DNA of 64,000 nucleotides, taken from the NCBI RefSeq assembly GCF_030160655.1, contig NZ_BSOT01000019.1:62001-126000 (forward strand). The letters run 5' to 3'. Positions 52,432 through 61,626 of this stretch are shown here, piece by piece (the first letter of the stretch is position 1; each line of letters starts with the position of its first letter). This stretch comes from Agaribacter marinus (GTDB taxonomy: Bacteria; Pseudomonadota; Gammaproteobacteria; Enterobacterales; Alteromonadaceae). The notes below the pieces were generated by a model. That model was not told where the DNA came from. It saw nothing but the letters and a program-made list of their open reading frames with translations, and did not search any database. The position numbers were made by a program, and so were the translations under genes.

Positions 52432-54156
52432 ATGGTTAAGTTTGCTTCATTCATTCTAATGTTAGCACTGATCACAAGTTGTGGCGGTGGTGGTTCGGAA
52501 GACAAAATCCCAGAAAAACCGGCGCCTATTTTGGTTACCGCAGGGGTTGACCAAACGATAAACGAGAACACTTCACTGAGTATTTCTGGTGCCGCATCAG
52601 GTGGCGTTGGAGAATATGCTTATGCCTGGACGGCTGATGCTACTCTTACTATCGAACACGAGAATACCACCAGTGCTGATGCCGTACTTTCTGTGCCATC
52701 AGTCACTGCACTTACAAATTATACAGTGTCACTTACAGTAACTGATGAAGAAGGGAAAACAGGAAAGAATCAGTTTACGTTAACAGTTGAACCAATAAAT
52801 TTACTCCCAGACGCGATAATCGAAGTTTCTCAAATGACCGATTACGGAGATAACAAATTTCCAGTTGGGTCCTTAGTAAACCTTGATGCAAGTACTAGTT
52901 TCGATGAAGATGCGCCGAGTGACATGCCCCAAATTGCCGCTTATTCATGGCAACAGACTGCCGGTACATTAGTGCTCTCGTCGTCTGAACTTACGCAATC
53001 TACTTTACAGTTTACAACCCCAGTGTCCGATCAAGAAGAAACGATTACGGTAGCCGTGATGGTAACCGATCAAGAAGGGGCAAGCAGTCAAGCCACAGTT
53101 GACATAATACTGTTGGGGCAAGCAAGTACAATCCCAGACTTAGCGGTTGGTACGGATGTCTCGGTCTTTACTGGTGAACGCATTGCATTAAGCGCGGTTG
53201 CTAGCAGCAAAGCGCCGCGTGCAGCGCCGTTTTCTGTGACTTGGCAATCTTCTGTAAATAATGAAGGCAGTGTTGCACGCATTGGCGCTTCTGACCAGTT
53301 TAATACATACGCAGAGGCGCCGTTGGTTAGCCAGACACAGAGTATGCAGATGGTCGCGACGATTAAGGATAGCTTTGGGAATATGAGGTCTTCTGCGGTA
53401 AGCGTTATGGTCGAGCCGCAAACCAATGTGAGTATGAACGATACAGGCGTAACGGCTTATGCGACTAACAACACTGTGTTAGCTAGTTATCAATCTGATT
53501 ATGCTGGGCAAGACGCAGATTTTGGTAATGACCGAATGGCGTTGTCTGGCGTTGCTGATAAAACTGGGCGTGGCGCTGGAGGCTTCGACTTTACGCGTTT
53601 AAATGAAAATGGTGACCAAGTAGATAATACTGCCTTGCCTTGGCGATGTGTGCGCGACAATATTACAGGCCTTGTGTGGGAAGCGAAAACGCTAAATGAT
53701 GTGAATGACATACACCATGCTGATCACGTCTATACATGGTTTCAGTCAGAAGACAATGGGAATGTTGCGGGTGAGCTTAATACTGGAGCTGCAAGCTGTT
53801 CAGTGAGTAATGGGCAATGCAATACTGAAGATTTCCTAAACGAAGTGAATAGCATCGGCCTCTGTGGATTTTTTGATTGGCGCATACCTACCCATCAAGA
53901 GCTTCAGTCCATTGTACATTATGGTAAGACGACTCCGCCCCTTGCCGATACCGATTATTTTCCGTTTTCTGGTGATAGTGGTTCATTCCCTTTATGGTAT
54001 TGGACAAATGAGTCGAGTGCAGATGGTGTATCAGATTCAGGCGCTTTTAATGCTTGGGCACTGGATTTTAAATCGGGTGTCGATAATTTTTTGAATAAAT
54101 CCACGATGGCACGGGTGCGCTTAGTAAGAGCTGGTAGGGTGGTGATAGACGAATGA
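52432..54156 (+). CDS. Surface lipoprotein with PKD-like repeats and C-terminal DUF1566 (Lcl) domain
   Basis: 574 residues. Lipoprotein signal with Cys17 (ITSCGGGG). Residues about 30-125, 130-230 and 235-335 are immunoglobulin/PKD-like sandwiches (DQTINENTSLSISGAASGGVGEYAYAW is typical, as is NYTVSLTVTDEEGKTG). The last part (about 340-574) has the DUF1566 pattern: CVRDNITGLVWEAKT, CGFFDWRIPTHQELQSIV, YWTNESS and ARVRLVRAG. The domain is common in outer-membrane and cell-surface proteins; its function is unclear. It overlaps the next gene by 4 bases (ATGA), which encodes another DUF1566 protein, so the two are coupled. No ribosome site is clear before the ATG. Confidence 0.82.
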   Translation: MVKFASFILMLALITSCGGGGSEDKIPEKPAPILVTAGVDQTINENTSLSISGAASGGVGEYAYAWTADATLTIEHENTTSADAVLSVPSVTALTNYTVSLTVTDEEGKTGKNQFTLTVEPINLLPDAIIEVSQMTDYGDNKFPVGSLVNLDASTSFDEDAPSDMPQIAAYSWQQTAGTLVLSSSELTQSTLQFTTPVSDQEETITVAVMVTDQEGASSQATVDIILLGQASTIPDLAVGTDVSVFTGERIALSAVASSKAPRAAPFSVTWQSSVNNEGSVARIGASDQFNTYAEAPLVSQTQSMQMVATIKDSFGNMRSSAVSVMVEPQTNVSMNDTGVTAYATNNTVLASYQSDYAGQDADFGNDRMALSGVADKTGRGAGGFDFTRLNENGDQVDNTALPWRCVRDNITGLVWEAKTLNDVNDIHHADHVYTWFQSEDNGNVAGELNTGAASCSVSNGQCNTEDFLNEVNSIGLCGFFDWRIPTHQELQSIVHYGKTTPPLADTDYFPFSGDSGSFPLWYWTNESSADGVSDSGAFNAWALDFKSGVDNFLNKSTMARVRLVRAGRVVIDE

Positions 54157-54701
54157 GTATATTATTTAAACGCGTGTTTTGGGTCGTTTGCTGGGCGATA
54201 CTAGCGGTAGTTAGCCAATTTGTCTATGCCGAATCGACATGCCCAGATGGCCTGGAGAACACGATACCTGATGAAGATTTGGTAGAATATGAAGGTGGTG
54301 AAATTTTGCATGTGCCGTCAAATCTTGTGTTCATGCGTTGTACAATTGGACAACAATGGGATGGTGATACGTGTATCGGAGATGCTGAGCCTTATTCATG
54401 GCAACAAGCACTGGCATTAAGTGTTGGTTATCAGTTTAATGAAAAAAATAGCTGGCGCTTACCAAATGTCAAAGAATTGGCTGTTATTGTTGAACGAGCA
54501 TGTGTACGCCCATCAATCAGTGAGGATTCATTTCCAAAGACGCCTGCTGATGATTTTTGGACCTCAACGCCTTCGATGCTGGATGAACAACGGGCATGGT
54601 CGCTTACTTTTACGAATGGCAGTAGCGCGATTAAAGCAAAGGACAGAGATATATTTGTGCGTTTGGTTAGAACGCGGTTACCAAATGAACCGATTGAATA
54701 A
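54153..54701 (+). CDS. Secreted DUF1566 (Lcl) domain protein
   Basis: 182 residues: signal peptide (about 8-26, ending VYA) followed by one DUF1566 domain with VFMRCTIGQQWDGDTCIG, YSWQQALAL, NSWRLPNVKELAVIVERACV and DIFVRLVRT. The motif RLPNVKEL matches the WRIPTHQEL motif in the partner upstream. The stop/start overlap ATGA shows that it is translated with the larger lipoprotein. It may be the binding partner of that lipoprotein at the cell surface. No enzymatic role is visible. Confidence 0.8.
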   Translation: MSILFKRVFWVVCWAILAVVSQFVYAESTCPDGLENTIPDEDLVEYEGGEILHVPSNLVFMRCTIGQQWDGDTCIGDAEPYSWQQALALSVGYQFNEKNSWRLPNVKELAVIVERACVRPSISEDSFPKTPADDFWTSTPSMLDEQRAWSLTFTNGSSAIKAKDRDIFVRLVRTRLPNEPIE

Positions 54702-54766
54702 GTGCAGGCAAAGATTGTTGCGCAGGTGCCATTCAACTGCGGGTATCACTTAATTGTAAGAATAAC

Positions 54767-55930
54767 TCAAACGAACTCCGCTAAAAGCGTGTTCAAATAA
54801 CGGCGACCGAGTTCGGTAACGCGCCAATGTGTCGCGCTTGATGCTAGTAAGCCTTTGTTCACTGCACGCTGCAAGACGACATTCTCTTCATTACTTAATA
54901 ACGATAAGGTATATTTGGCGTAGTCATTCTGGGGACAAGCCTCTAACAGACGAAAACGGTTCATAAAAAATTCAAATGCGATTTCCGAAGTTTCGATGTC
55001 ATTTTCACTGTACAAATAAGGCTTGGATAAATCCATGTAACCTTTTGGATGTTTGACCTTGACTGTACGAGTGATTTTACCCGTTGCGTTATCAGTTAGT
55101 TTACCATGTGCGCCGCAACCAATCCCCATATAATCCCCAAAGCGCCAATAGTTCAGATTATGTTTTGATTGCTGTTCTGATTTACAATAGGCAGAAACCT
55201 CATACTGTCGGTATCCGTTTTTTGCCAACAGTGCTTGACCTTTTTCTTGAATATCCCACAGTATTTCGTCGTTGGGCAAAACTGGTGGTTGAGAATAAAA
55301 CTGAGTATTTGGCTCTATAGTTAGTTGATACCAAGAAATGTGTGGCGCATTTAAGTCTATGCTGGTTTGTAAATCGTGTAATGCCTGCTCTGGCGTTTGG
55401 TTGGGCAAGCCATGCATTAAGTCAGTATTAAATGAGCGCAGCGGCAACGCGCGAGCTAGTTCGATGGCGCGCACTGCTTGTTGACCATCGTGTATGCGCC
55501 CAAGTTTTTGTAAATGGCTTGAGTCGAAGCTCTGCACTCCAATTGATATGCGGTTAATGCCACTATCGACAAAACCTGCAAATTTATCTGCTTCTACTGT
55601 GCCTGGATTGGCTTCCATCGTCACTTCGGCATTTTCAGCAACAGTCATTCTTTCTTTTACGCCTGAAAGTAGTCGATGCATACCTGCCACACTGAGCAGA
55701 CTTGGCGTACCACCGCCAATAAAGATACTGGAAATTACACGCGGCACATCTCTGCGTTCTTGACCAGTTAGCATAAAGCGATCTATATCCGTACTTAAAT
55801 CATCGAGTAAATGTGAGATGTATTCCGATTCTGGTATCTCACCTTTTTTCTGGTGTGAATTAAAATCGCAATAAGGACACTTTTGTACGCACCATGGAAT
55901 ATGAATATATAAAGAAAGAGGTAGGGACAT
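54767..55930 (-). CDS. hemW: HemW-type radical SAM haem chaperone
   Basis: 387 residues. The radical SAM cluster CVQKCPYCDFNSH is at about residues 14-26; FIGGGTPSLL, MEANPGT, NRISIGVQSF and HNLNYW follow the order of HemN/HemW proteins. The fourth downstream cysteine typical of HemN (oxygen-independent coproporphyrinogen oxidase) is not at the expected CxxxCxxCxC position: Phe is there, which fits HemW. HemW proteins bind haem and insert it into respiratory enzymes. Position next to rdgB is the common gammaproteobacterial arrangement. Start ATG at 55930, 11 bp after rdgB. Confidence 0.92.
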   Translation of the reverse strand: MSLPLSLYIHIPWCVQKCPYCDFNSHQKKGEIPESEYISHLLDDLSTDIDRFMLTGQERRDVPRVISSIFIGGGTPSLLSVAGMHRLLSGVKERMTVAENAEVTMEANPGTVEADKFAGFVDSGINRISIGVQSFDSSHLQKLGRIHDGQQAVRAIELARALPLRSFNTDLMHGLPNQTPEQALHDLQTSIDLNAPHISWYQLTIEPNTQFYSQPPVLPNDEILWDIQEKGQALLAKNGYRQYEVSAYCKSEQQSKHNLNYWRFGDYMGIGCGAHGKLTDNATGKITRTVKVKHPKGYMDLSKPYLYSENDIETSEIAFEFFMNRFRLLEACPQNDYAKYTLSLLSNEENVVLQRAVNKGLLASSATHWRVTELGRRYLNTLLAEFV

Positions 55931-55941
55931 TGATGAATCGT

Positions 55942-56541
55942 TTATTTCAGTAGCGACTGGATAGCAGGCATTAACTGCTTCAGCGCTTTGCCACGATGGC
56001 TTTCCCTATTCTTAACTGATTTGTCTAGCTCAGCAGCCGTGCAATTGTGTTCCTGTACATAGAAAACAGGATCGTAGCCAAACCCACCTGAGCCAGAAGC
56101 CGCTTGTGTGATATTACCGTGCCACTCACCTTGACAAATGATAGGCGTAGGATCGTCTGCACTTCGCATAAATACCAGAACGCACAAAAATTTAGCCTGA
56201 CGGTTGTCAATGCCATCAAGTGTCTTTAATAGTTTTGCATTATTGGCTTCGTTATCGCCATGCACGCCAGCATAGCGCGCAGAATAAATGCCGGGTGCAC
56301 CGTGTAAAGCTTCAACAACTAAACCGCTATCATCTGCAATTGCTGGCATGTTTGCTAGAGAGGCTGCATGCCGCGCTTTAATTATTGCGTTCTCTACAAA
56401 GGTAGTGCCCGTTTCAGGTACATCAGGAATGTCAAAGGCAGACTGTGGCGTGACTTTGATGCCATATTCACCGAATAAGCTATTAAATTCAGCTACTTTC
56501 CCTTTGTTGCCAGAAGCGAGTACTAATTGATCAAAATTCAT
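55942..56541 (-). CDS. rdgB: XTP/dITP pyrophosphatase
   Basis: 199 residues from the ATG at 56541 (overlapping the srmB stop as TGATG). Family motifs: LASGNKGKVAEF at the start, ADDSGLVVEALHGAPGIYSARYAG (about 68-92), GFGYDPVF and SHRGKAL near the end. RdgB hydrolyses non-canonical purine triphosphates such as dITP and XTP and keeps them out of DNA. It is in the middle of the operon srmB-rdgB-hemW, with 11 bp to hemW. Confidence 0.95.
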   Translation of the reverse strand: MNFDQLVLASGNKGKVAEFNSLFGEYGIKVTPQSAFDIPDVPETGTTFVENAIIKARHAASLANMPAIADDSGLVVEALHGAPGIYSARYAGVHGDNEANNAKLLKTLDGIDNRQAKFLCVLVFMRSADDPTPIICQGEWHGNITQAASGSGGFGYDPVFYVQEHNCTAAELDKSVKNRESHRGKALKQLMPAIQSLLK

Positions 56542-57770
56542 CACTTACGCTTGCCTTTAGTCTTTGTCTTGCGCTTTTTTTCTGCCGCAGTTTTCTTTTT
56601 CTTTGGTTTTTTTACGATAGTCGGGGCCTTATGTTTTGGCCGAAGTTCATCAATGATACGTGGTTTTAAAGGCTCGCCGGTAAAACGTGATATTTTACCT
56701 ACCCACTGATAATCGTGGGCTTCTACGAGTGATATCGCAGTGCCTTTAGCGCCGCCACGTCCTGTGCGGCCAATGCGATGCAGATATACATCTGCGCCGC
56801 GTGGCATGTCATAGTTAACCACATGCGAAACGTCTTTTACGTCAATCCCTCGTGCCGCTACGTCAGTCGCCAGTAATATTTTGACCTCGCCAGATTTAAA
56901 CTTTTCCATCGCAGCCATGCGTTTGTCTTGCGGCATTTCGCCTTGCAACCATACAAGCGGGAAGTCAGCCCACAATTTGTCGCGTAAAGCATGTAAGCGT
57001 TCTCTCGTTTTTACGAAAACAATGCATGACTCTATTGAATGGGTGAGTAGGTGCTTAATGATGGCATCTTTGTGACTTAAATTGTCGCACAAGTAGTACC
57101 ACTGCAAAATTTTTGCTTTTTCTTTCCGTGAGGGATTAGTCGTCACTTCTTTTGGAGAGTTTAATAACTGGTCTGCAAATTTTCTTACACCAATACTTTC
57201 AAGGGTTGCCGAAAACAACATACTTTGCTTTCGCCACCTGGCTTCCGAAGCAATTTGGTTTACAATGGTTGAAAAACCCATATCAAGCATTCGATCAGCT
57301 TCATCAAGCACGAGGCTTTCGATATCACGGCAATCTAAACTTTCTTTTTCAATATGCTCGAACAAGCGACCGGGAGTGGCGACCAAGATGTCAGGCCGGG
57401 CGTCCAATGTTTGTTTGTCTGTACCATAGTTTATGCCGCCTGTAATAACACCTGAACTCAGGTGAGATTTTGCAGTAACTCGCTTACACTGTTCGTGAAC
57501 TTGCAATGCAAGTTCCCTTGTTGGTACTAAAATAAGTGCTCTACACTGACTATCTCTATTTTTAGGGGTATCTAATAAAAATTGACAAAGTGGAAGTAAG
57601 TACGCGAGTGTTTTACCTGTGCCAGTGGGCGCGCAGGCCATGATATCTCGACCTTCCAATGCCTCCGGTATCACTAGGGCTTGGATACTGGTTGGATGAG
57701 TAAAACCCATGTCAGCGACGGCATGACATAGGTCGTCGTCAAGCTCTAGTTCAGGAAAGGTTAAAGTCAT
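56541..57770 (-). CDS. srmB: DEAD-box RNA helicase SrmB
   Basis: 409 residues. It shows all DEAD-box motifs: SIQALVIP (Q motif), APTGTGKT (I), PTRELA (Ia), DEADRM (II), SAT (III), IVFVKTRERL (IV), ATDVAARGID (V) and HRIGRTGR (VI). The sequence from the N-terminal TFPELELDDDL to IDELRPKHKAP matches SrmB closely, with the basic Lys/Arg-rich tail that binds RNA. SrmB acts in assembly of the large ribosomal subunit. First gene of the operon with rdgB and hemW. Confidence 0.93.
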   Translation of the reverse strand: MTLTFPELELDDDLCHAVADMGFTHPTSIQALVIPEALEGRDIMACAPTGTGKTLAYLLPLCQFLLDTPKNRDSQCRALILVPTRELALQVHEQCKRVTAKSHLSSGVITGGINYGTDKQTLDARPDILVATPGRLFEHIEKESLDCRDIESLVLDEADRMLDMGFSTIVNQIASEARWRKQSMLFSATLESIGVRKFADQLLNSPKEVTTNPSRKEKAKILQWYYLCDNLSHKDAIIKHLLTHSIESCIVFVKTRERLHALRDKLWADFPLVWLQGEMPQDKRMAAMEKFKSGEVKILLATDVAARGIDVKDVSHVVNYDMPRGADVYLHRIGRTGRGGAKGTAISLVEAHDYQWVGKISRFTGEPLKPRIIDELRPKHKAPTIVKKPKKKKTAAEKKRKTKTKGKRK

Positions 57771-57873
57771 TTATGAGTCACTTGTTTTATGAGATCATTT
57801 AAGATCGTTAGTCGATAAGTATTATGTCGATGTCATTCAGACGAAAGCACCGCAATTGTGCGCGCAGTGTACC

Positions 57874-59118
57874 TTAATTTAGGATATTTTTCTCGGCTCG
57901 TTCTGATAAAAAAGTACCGATTAATGTTAAGCGCTCAGATTCTATTGCGGCTTTTATTTCTAGGCCTTTTAAACCCTTGTCAACAAAAGGTTTTGCGATG
58001 ACTTGCGCGCATTTTTCATAGATAGCGTAAAAGTCCTCGGCTTGTGGATACGGTCTATTGGCAAAGTTCTTTCGGCCTAAAAAATCGGCTTCGCATACTT
58101 GTAGCAGTTGTTTAAATCTTTTGGGCTTGCGCCATGCGTCAGCACCATTTAATACATTGAGCACCTCTATTGCTTGTTTTGTATATAAGCGATGCACAAC
58201 GCTATGGTGGGCACTGGTCAATAACGCGAGATCTTTACAATCGTTCGGCACAGCTAATCTTTCACTAAAGGCTTTGATTGCAGGTAAGCCTAAATCGTCA
58301 TGGCCATGATGTGAGGGCCAATTGGTTGTATCAGTTAGCGCCTTCCCTAAATCATGCACGAGTGCTGCAAATCTCACGCTGAGGGCTTCAGAAAATTCTA
58401 CTGCCTTTTCTAACACCATCATCGTATGTACACCAGTGTCTATTTCAGGATGCCATTGAGATGGATTTGGGATGCCCCATAATTTATCCAGTTCCTTATA
58501 CCAGTATGACAGACCATCGATAGATTTTAGTATTGTAAAAAATATATGAGGGTGTTTGTCTTTTAGGCTTGAGGCTGTTTCTTGCCAAACACGCGGTGCG
58601 CTGAGGTGCTCTAACTCTCTTGAAGTGACTAATTCGCGCATCATTGATAAGGTCGTGTTGTGAATCGCAAAGCCATAATCAGCATATCGTGCAGCAAACC
58701 TTGCGGTTCTTAGTACGCGTAACGGATCCTCAGAAAATGCATCTGACACATGCCGTAAAGTTCTAGCGTTCAGATCTTCTTGGCCATTGAATGGATCAAT
58801 GATGTTGCCTTTTTCGTCCATTGCCATTGCATTAATTGTAAGGTCACGACGGCGCAAGTCCTCCTCTAAAGTCACTTTTGGGGAACTATCACAAGTAAAA
58901 CCTGTATAGCCTTGCCCAGATTTTCTCTCGGTGCGGGCTAGGGCATATTCTTCTTTCGTTTTGGGGTGTAAAAATACAGGAAAGTCTTTACCAACTTGGG
59001 TAAATCCATTGCTCAACATTTCTTCAGTCGTTGCGCCTACCACTACGTAGTCCCTGTCTTTTATCGCGCGACCGAGCAACTTGTCTCTGACTGCTCCACC
59101 TACTAAGTATGTTTGCAT
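57874..59118 (-). CDS. cca: Multifunctional CCA tRNA nucleotidyltransferase
   Basis: 414 residues. The class II nucleotidyltransferase head begins LVGGAVRDKLLGR and DRDYVVVG (Asp pair for metal); RRDLTINAMA and the neck/body follow; RTARFAARYA is present. The C-terminal half has the HD motif in LVHDLGKALTDT with TGVHTMMVLE, which in the E. coli-type enzyme gives phosphodiesterase and phosphatase activities. The protein adds or repairs the 3'-CCA of tRNA in the cytoplasm. It is transcribed alone, divergent from gspA across 131 bp. Confidence 0.94.
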   Translation of the reverse strand: MQTYLVGGAVRDKLLGRAIKDRDYVVVGATTEEMLSNGFTQVGKDFPVFLHPKTKEEYALARTERKSGQGYTGFTCDSSPKVTLEEDLRRRDLTINAMAMDEKGNIIDPFNGQEDLNARTLRHVSDAFSEDPLRVLRTARFAARYADYGFAIHNTTLSMMRELVTSRELEHLSAPRVWQETASSLKDKHPHIFFTILKSIDGLSYWYKELDKLWGIPNPSQWHPEIDTGVHTMMVLEKAVEFSEALSVRFAALVHDLGKALTDTTNWPSHHGHDDLGLPAIKAFSERLAVPNDCKDLALLTSAHHSVVHRLYTKQAIEVLNVLNGADAWRKPKRFKQLLQVCEADFLGRKNFANRPYPQAEDFYAIYEKCAQVIAKPFVDKGLKGLEIKAAIESERLTLIGTFLSERAEKNILN

Positions 59119-59249
59119 GTCGTTTTATATAAATTCTGAATAATACACAGTGTATCAAAATGCAACGCCAGTGTTGAGTTGTCTTCTGTTGACAGCGATA
59201 TCAGCCATGTTACCTTAAGCCAATCAACGGAGATTACAGAAGTAAGAGT

Positions 59250-60161
59250 GTGTATTTAAACTACTATGGGTTGACGGATAATCCATTTTCTATCGCGCCA
59301 AACCCTGAATATTTATTCATGAGCAATCGACACCAACAAGCATTGGCGCACCTTAACTATGGTTTGCATGAATCCGGTGGTTTTGTGATGTTAACGGGCG
59401 AAGTGGGAACAGGTAAAACCACCGTGTCACGAAAACTAATGCAAGAATTGTCTGAAGATACTCAAACCGCTGTTATATTAAACCCGACACTATCAGCGCT
59501 TGAATTGCTTGCAACGGTATGTGATGAACTCGGAATTCAATATGACCAATCACATGCTTCATTAAAAGCGTTTACTGATAGAATTTTACAGCGCTTAGCC
59601 AACAACCATGAAAATGGCATTAATACGGTATTGATTATTGATGAAGCGCAGCATCTACTCCCAGAAGTATTAGAACAATTGCGTTTGCTGACAAATCTAG
59701 AGACTAACCGAGAAAAGCTACTTAAAGTCGTTTTAATTGGCCAGCCTGAACTACAACAACTATTGCGTCGTAATGAGCTTCGACAATTGGCGCAGCGTAT
59801 TACTGCGCGTTATCACCTCTTACCGTTAACAAAAGAAGAGGTGGGGCAGTATGTAACACATCGTTTGTCAGTCGCAAATGGTAGGCAAAAGTTATTTAGT
59901 AAAGCGGCCATTGAGCATTTATTCTCGATTAGTGGTGGTATTCCTCGCGTAATTAATTTGTTGTGTGATAGAGGCCTAAGTTTAGGATATTCCTTACAAC
60001 GGCCTTTTGTTGATCATCGTGTAATGATTTCGGCAAGTTGCCAAGTATTGGGGCATGACATCGTTACTCAACGTCAGCAAGTTGGGTGGAAAAAACACTA
60101 CATTCAGGCATTTTTAGTTTGTTTGGCAATTGGCCTAGTGGTTGGAGGTTTTTATGCTTAA
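59250..60161 (+). CDS. gspA: GspA/ExeA-type AAA ATPase of type II secretion assembly
   Basis: 303 residues. The start is a GTG at 59250. YGLTDNPFSIAPNPEYLFMS opens the family; Walker A is GEVGTGKTT (50-58), Walker B LIIDEAQHL, and the sensor region IGQPELQQLL. A C-terminal membrane segment lies at about 281-300, but the periplasmic peptidoglycan-binding region of full-length ExeA (about 540 residues) is absent. Known role: with GspB, it lets the secretin GspD pass or insert through peptidoglycan and uses ATP. It overlaps the next gene by 8 bases, so they are co-translated. The rest of the type II secretion operon is elsewhere. Confidence 0.88.
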   Translation: MYLNYYGLTDNPFSIAPNPEYLFMSNRHQQALAHLNYGLHESGGFVMLTGEVGTGKTTVSRKLMQELSEDTQTAVILNPTLSALELLATVCDELGIQYDQSHASLKAFTDRILQRLANNHENGINTVLIIDEAQHLLPEVLEQLRLLTNLETNREKLLKVVLIGQPELQQLLRRNELRQLAQRITARYHLLPLTKEEVGQYVTHRLSVANGRQKLFSKAAIEHLFSISGGIPRVINLLCDRGLSLGYSLQRPFVDHRVMISASCQVLGHDIVTQRQQVGWKKHYIQAFLVCLAIGLVVGGFYA

Positions 60162-61530
60162 GCAGATGAATGTCGCCGAGTTACGCCCTGGAATGATGGT
60201 TACTCAGGTTATTGAGCAAAATGGCCCAGTAAAAATCAGACGTGTTGGTTTGGTTAAATCTGAGGCGATGATAAAAGGTTTAACCGAGATGGGAGTCAGC
60301 ACGGTCGAAGTGGATCTTTCACAAAGTCTGGTTGTTGATAATGACGCTGAAGATCTTGCAATAAAAACGCAAAACCCAAAAAGTACACCAACCCGTCGGT
60401 TGATTGACAACGACCGCCAAGTTGAACAAGTTGACCGCCAACTCTCTCAACAATTCCACAATTCATTATTCATGCCTGCCATTGAAGAGATGCCGTCAGT
60501 ATTTCAACTTTATGCTAAACCTATAAGTTTTGTAGCTGCTTTCGCTATACTTGGCTTTTCTCTTGGTTTTTTAGTGATGCAATCACCAAAACTAGTGAAT
60601 CTGTTGCAAACCTCAAATGATCAGCTAGCTAGTGCAGGAAAAGTTGAGCAAAGTACACCGCAAAATACACCGCAAAGTACTTCCTTAAATCGCAATAGCG
60701 CCAATACAGGGCAGAGCAACAAGCTATCTACGATATCTTCAGATGACGGGCCAACGAGTGATACTGACGTTTTGCCTAACACCGAGACGACTAGTGTAAA
60801 TCAATTGAGCGAAAATGATGAAACAAACCCTTTAGCGGTAAGTAGTGAAAATAATCGAGAGGAAATTGGTACTAACAATAGTAACTCCGAGACAAATGAA
60901 AATGCGGTCTCGATAGATGAACAAGCACCGGTAACATACGTAAATGGTGTCGCGCTGCAATCAGGTGAACGGGTACTTGGTTATCAAGGCGAGGAAGAAA
61001 ATTCATCTGGTATTACTGTTGCAGAGGCAAATGACAATGGTGTGTTGTCAGACGTCGATAGAATAGAGATAGAAACGGGTGGCAGAGTCATCAACAATCC
61101 AAATGAAGCTTCTAACGCCGATACTTTTTCAGATTTACTGCGTCGCGTAAATGAAGCTGCCGCTGAGGTTAAAGAATCTGAACCACTACCAAATGATCCA
61201 AATTTTTTACCGAGTGATACATTTTTATCGGATGACAATCCAGCGCCAAGTAGTGCGAATCAAAATGGCCAATCAGTTACCACACCAACGCGCTATCAAC
61301 GCTTAGATGAATTGCCGTTAGATATTCAAAATGTGTTGCCGTCAATGAGCTTTAGTGCACATATGTTCGCATCTGAACCTGAAGACCGTTGGGTAAGAGT
61401 AAATAGCTTGCGTAGGCAAGAAAACGAATTTATTACTGATGGTTTACGTATTTTTGAAATTCAGTCTGACAAAGTTATTCTTGAATATAGAGGCGAACGT
61501 TTTTCGATGAATGCCTTGAGTGATTGGTAA
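60154..61530 (+). CDS. gspB: GspB-like protein with an N-terminal DUF3391-like domain
   Basis: 458 residues from the ATG at 60154, which is preceded by GGAGG; the TTG 12 bases upstream is not the start. Residues 1-58 (LRPGMMVTQV, GLVKSEAMIKGL, GVSTVEVDLSQS) match the N-terminal domain of the HD-GYP protein encoded at 61627-62853. A membrane segment is at about 126-147. Then come about 230 residues of low-complexity N/S/E-rich linker, and a C-terminal T2SSB domain (about 390-458: LPLDIQNVLPSMSFSAHMFA, RWVRVNSL, YRGERFSM). GspB partners GspA to place the secretin. The N-terminal domain is not part of classical GspB/ExeB, so this looks like a domain fusion. Confidence 0.83.
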   Translation: MLKQMNVAELRPGMMVTQVIEQNGPVKIRRVGLVKSEAMIKGLTEMGVSTVEVDLSQSLVVDNDAEDLAIKTQNPKSTPTRRLIDNDRQVEQVDRQLSQQFHNSLFMPAIEEMPSVFQLYAKPISFVAAFAILGFSLGFLVMQSPKLVNLLQTSNDQLASAGKVEQSTPQNTPQSTSLNRNSANTGQSNKLSTISSDDGPTSDTDVLPNTETTSVNQLSENDETNPLAVSSENNREEIGTNNSNSETNENAVSIDEQAPVTYVNGVALQSGERVLGYQGEEENSSGITVAEANDNGVLSDVDRIEIETGGRVINNPNEASNADTFSDLLRRVNEAAAEVKESEPLPNDPNFLPSDTFLSDDNPAPSSANQNGQSVTTPTRYQRLDELPLDIQNVLPSMSFSAHMFASEPEDRWVRVNSLRRQENEFITDGLRIFEIQSDKVILEYRGERFSMNALSDW

Positions 61531-61578
61531 GTGGTCAATTGGTAAGTGAATAGTTGGTAAGTGATTAATTGATAAGTG
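61524..61578 (+). repeat. Four 10-bp tandem repeats at 15-bp period overlapping the gspB stop codon
   Basis: TTGGTAAGTG occurs at 61524-61533, 61539-61548 and 61554-61563, and as TTGATAAGTG at 61569-61578, exactly 15 bases apart. The first copy contains the gspB stop codon (TAA). Spacers of five bases vary. Confidence 0.85.
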
Positions 61579-61583
61579 ATTGT

Positions 61584-61615
61584 CGAAAGAGACCCCCATA
61601 GATGTGTCTCTTTCG
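61584..61615. terminator. Terminator-like hairpin between convergent gspB and HD-GYP genes
   Basis: CGAAAGAGAC (61584-61593) and GTCTCTTTCG (61606-61615) form a perfect 10-bp stem with a 12-base loop. It lies just after the 15-bp repeats and 12 bases before the stop of the convergent gene. A long T run is absent. Confidence 0.6.
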
Positions 61616-61626
61616 CATATCAGCAT

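Noticed and set aside
59250-60161. MshM rather than GspA for the AAA ATPase
   Set aside because: The start motif is common to both, but the overlapping partner with a C-terminal GspB-type domain points to the GspA/GspB pair.
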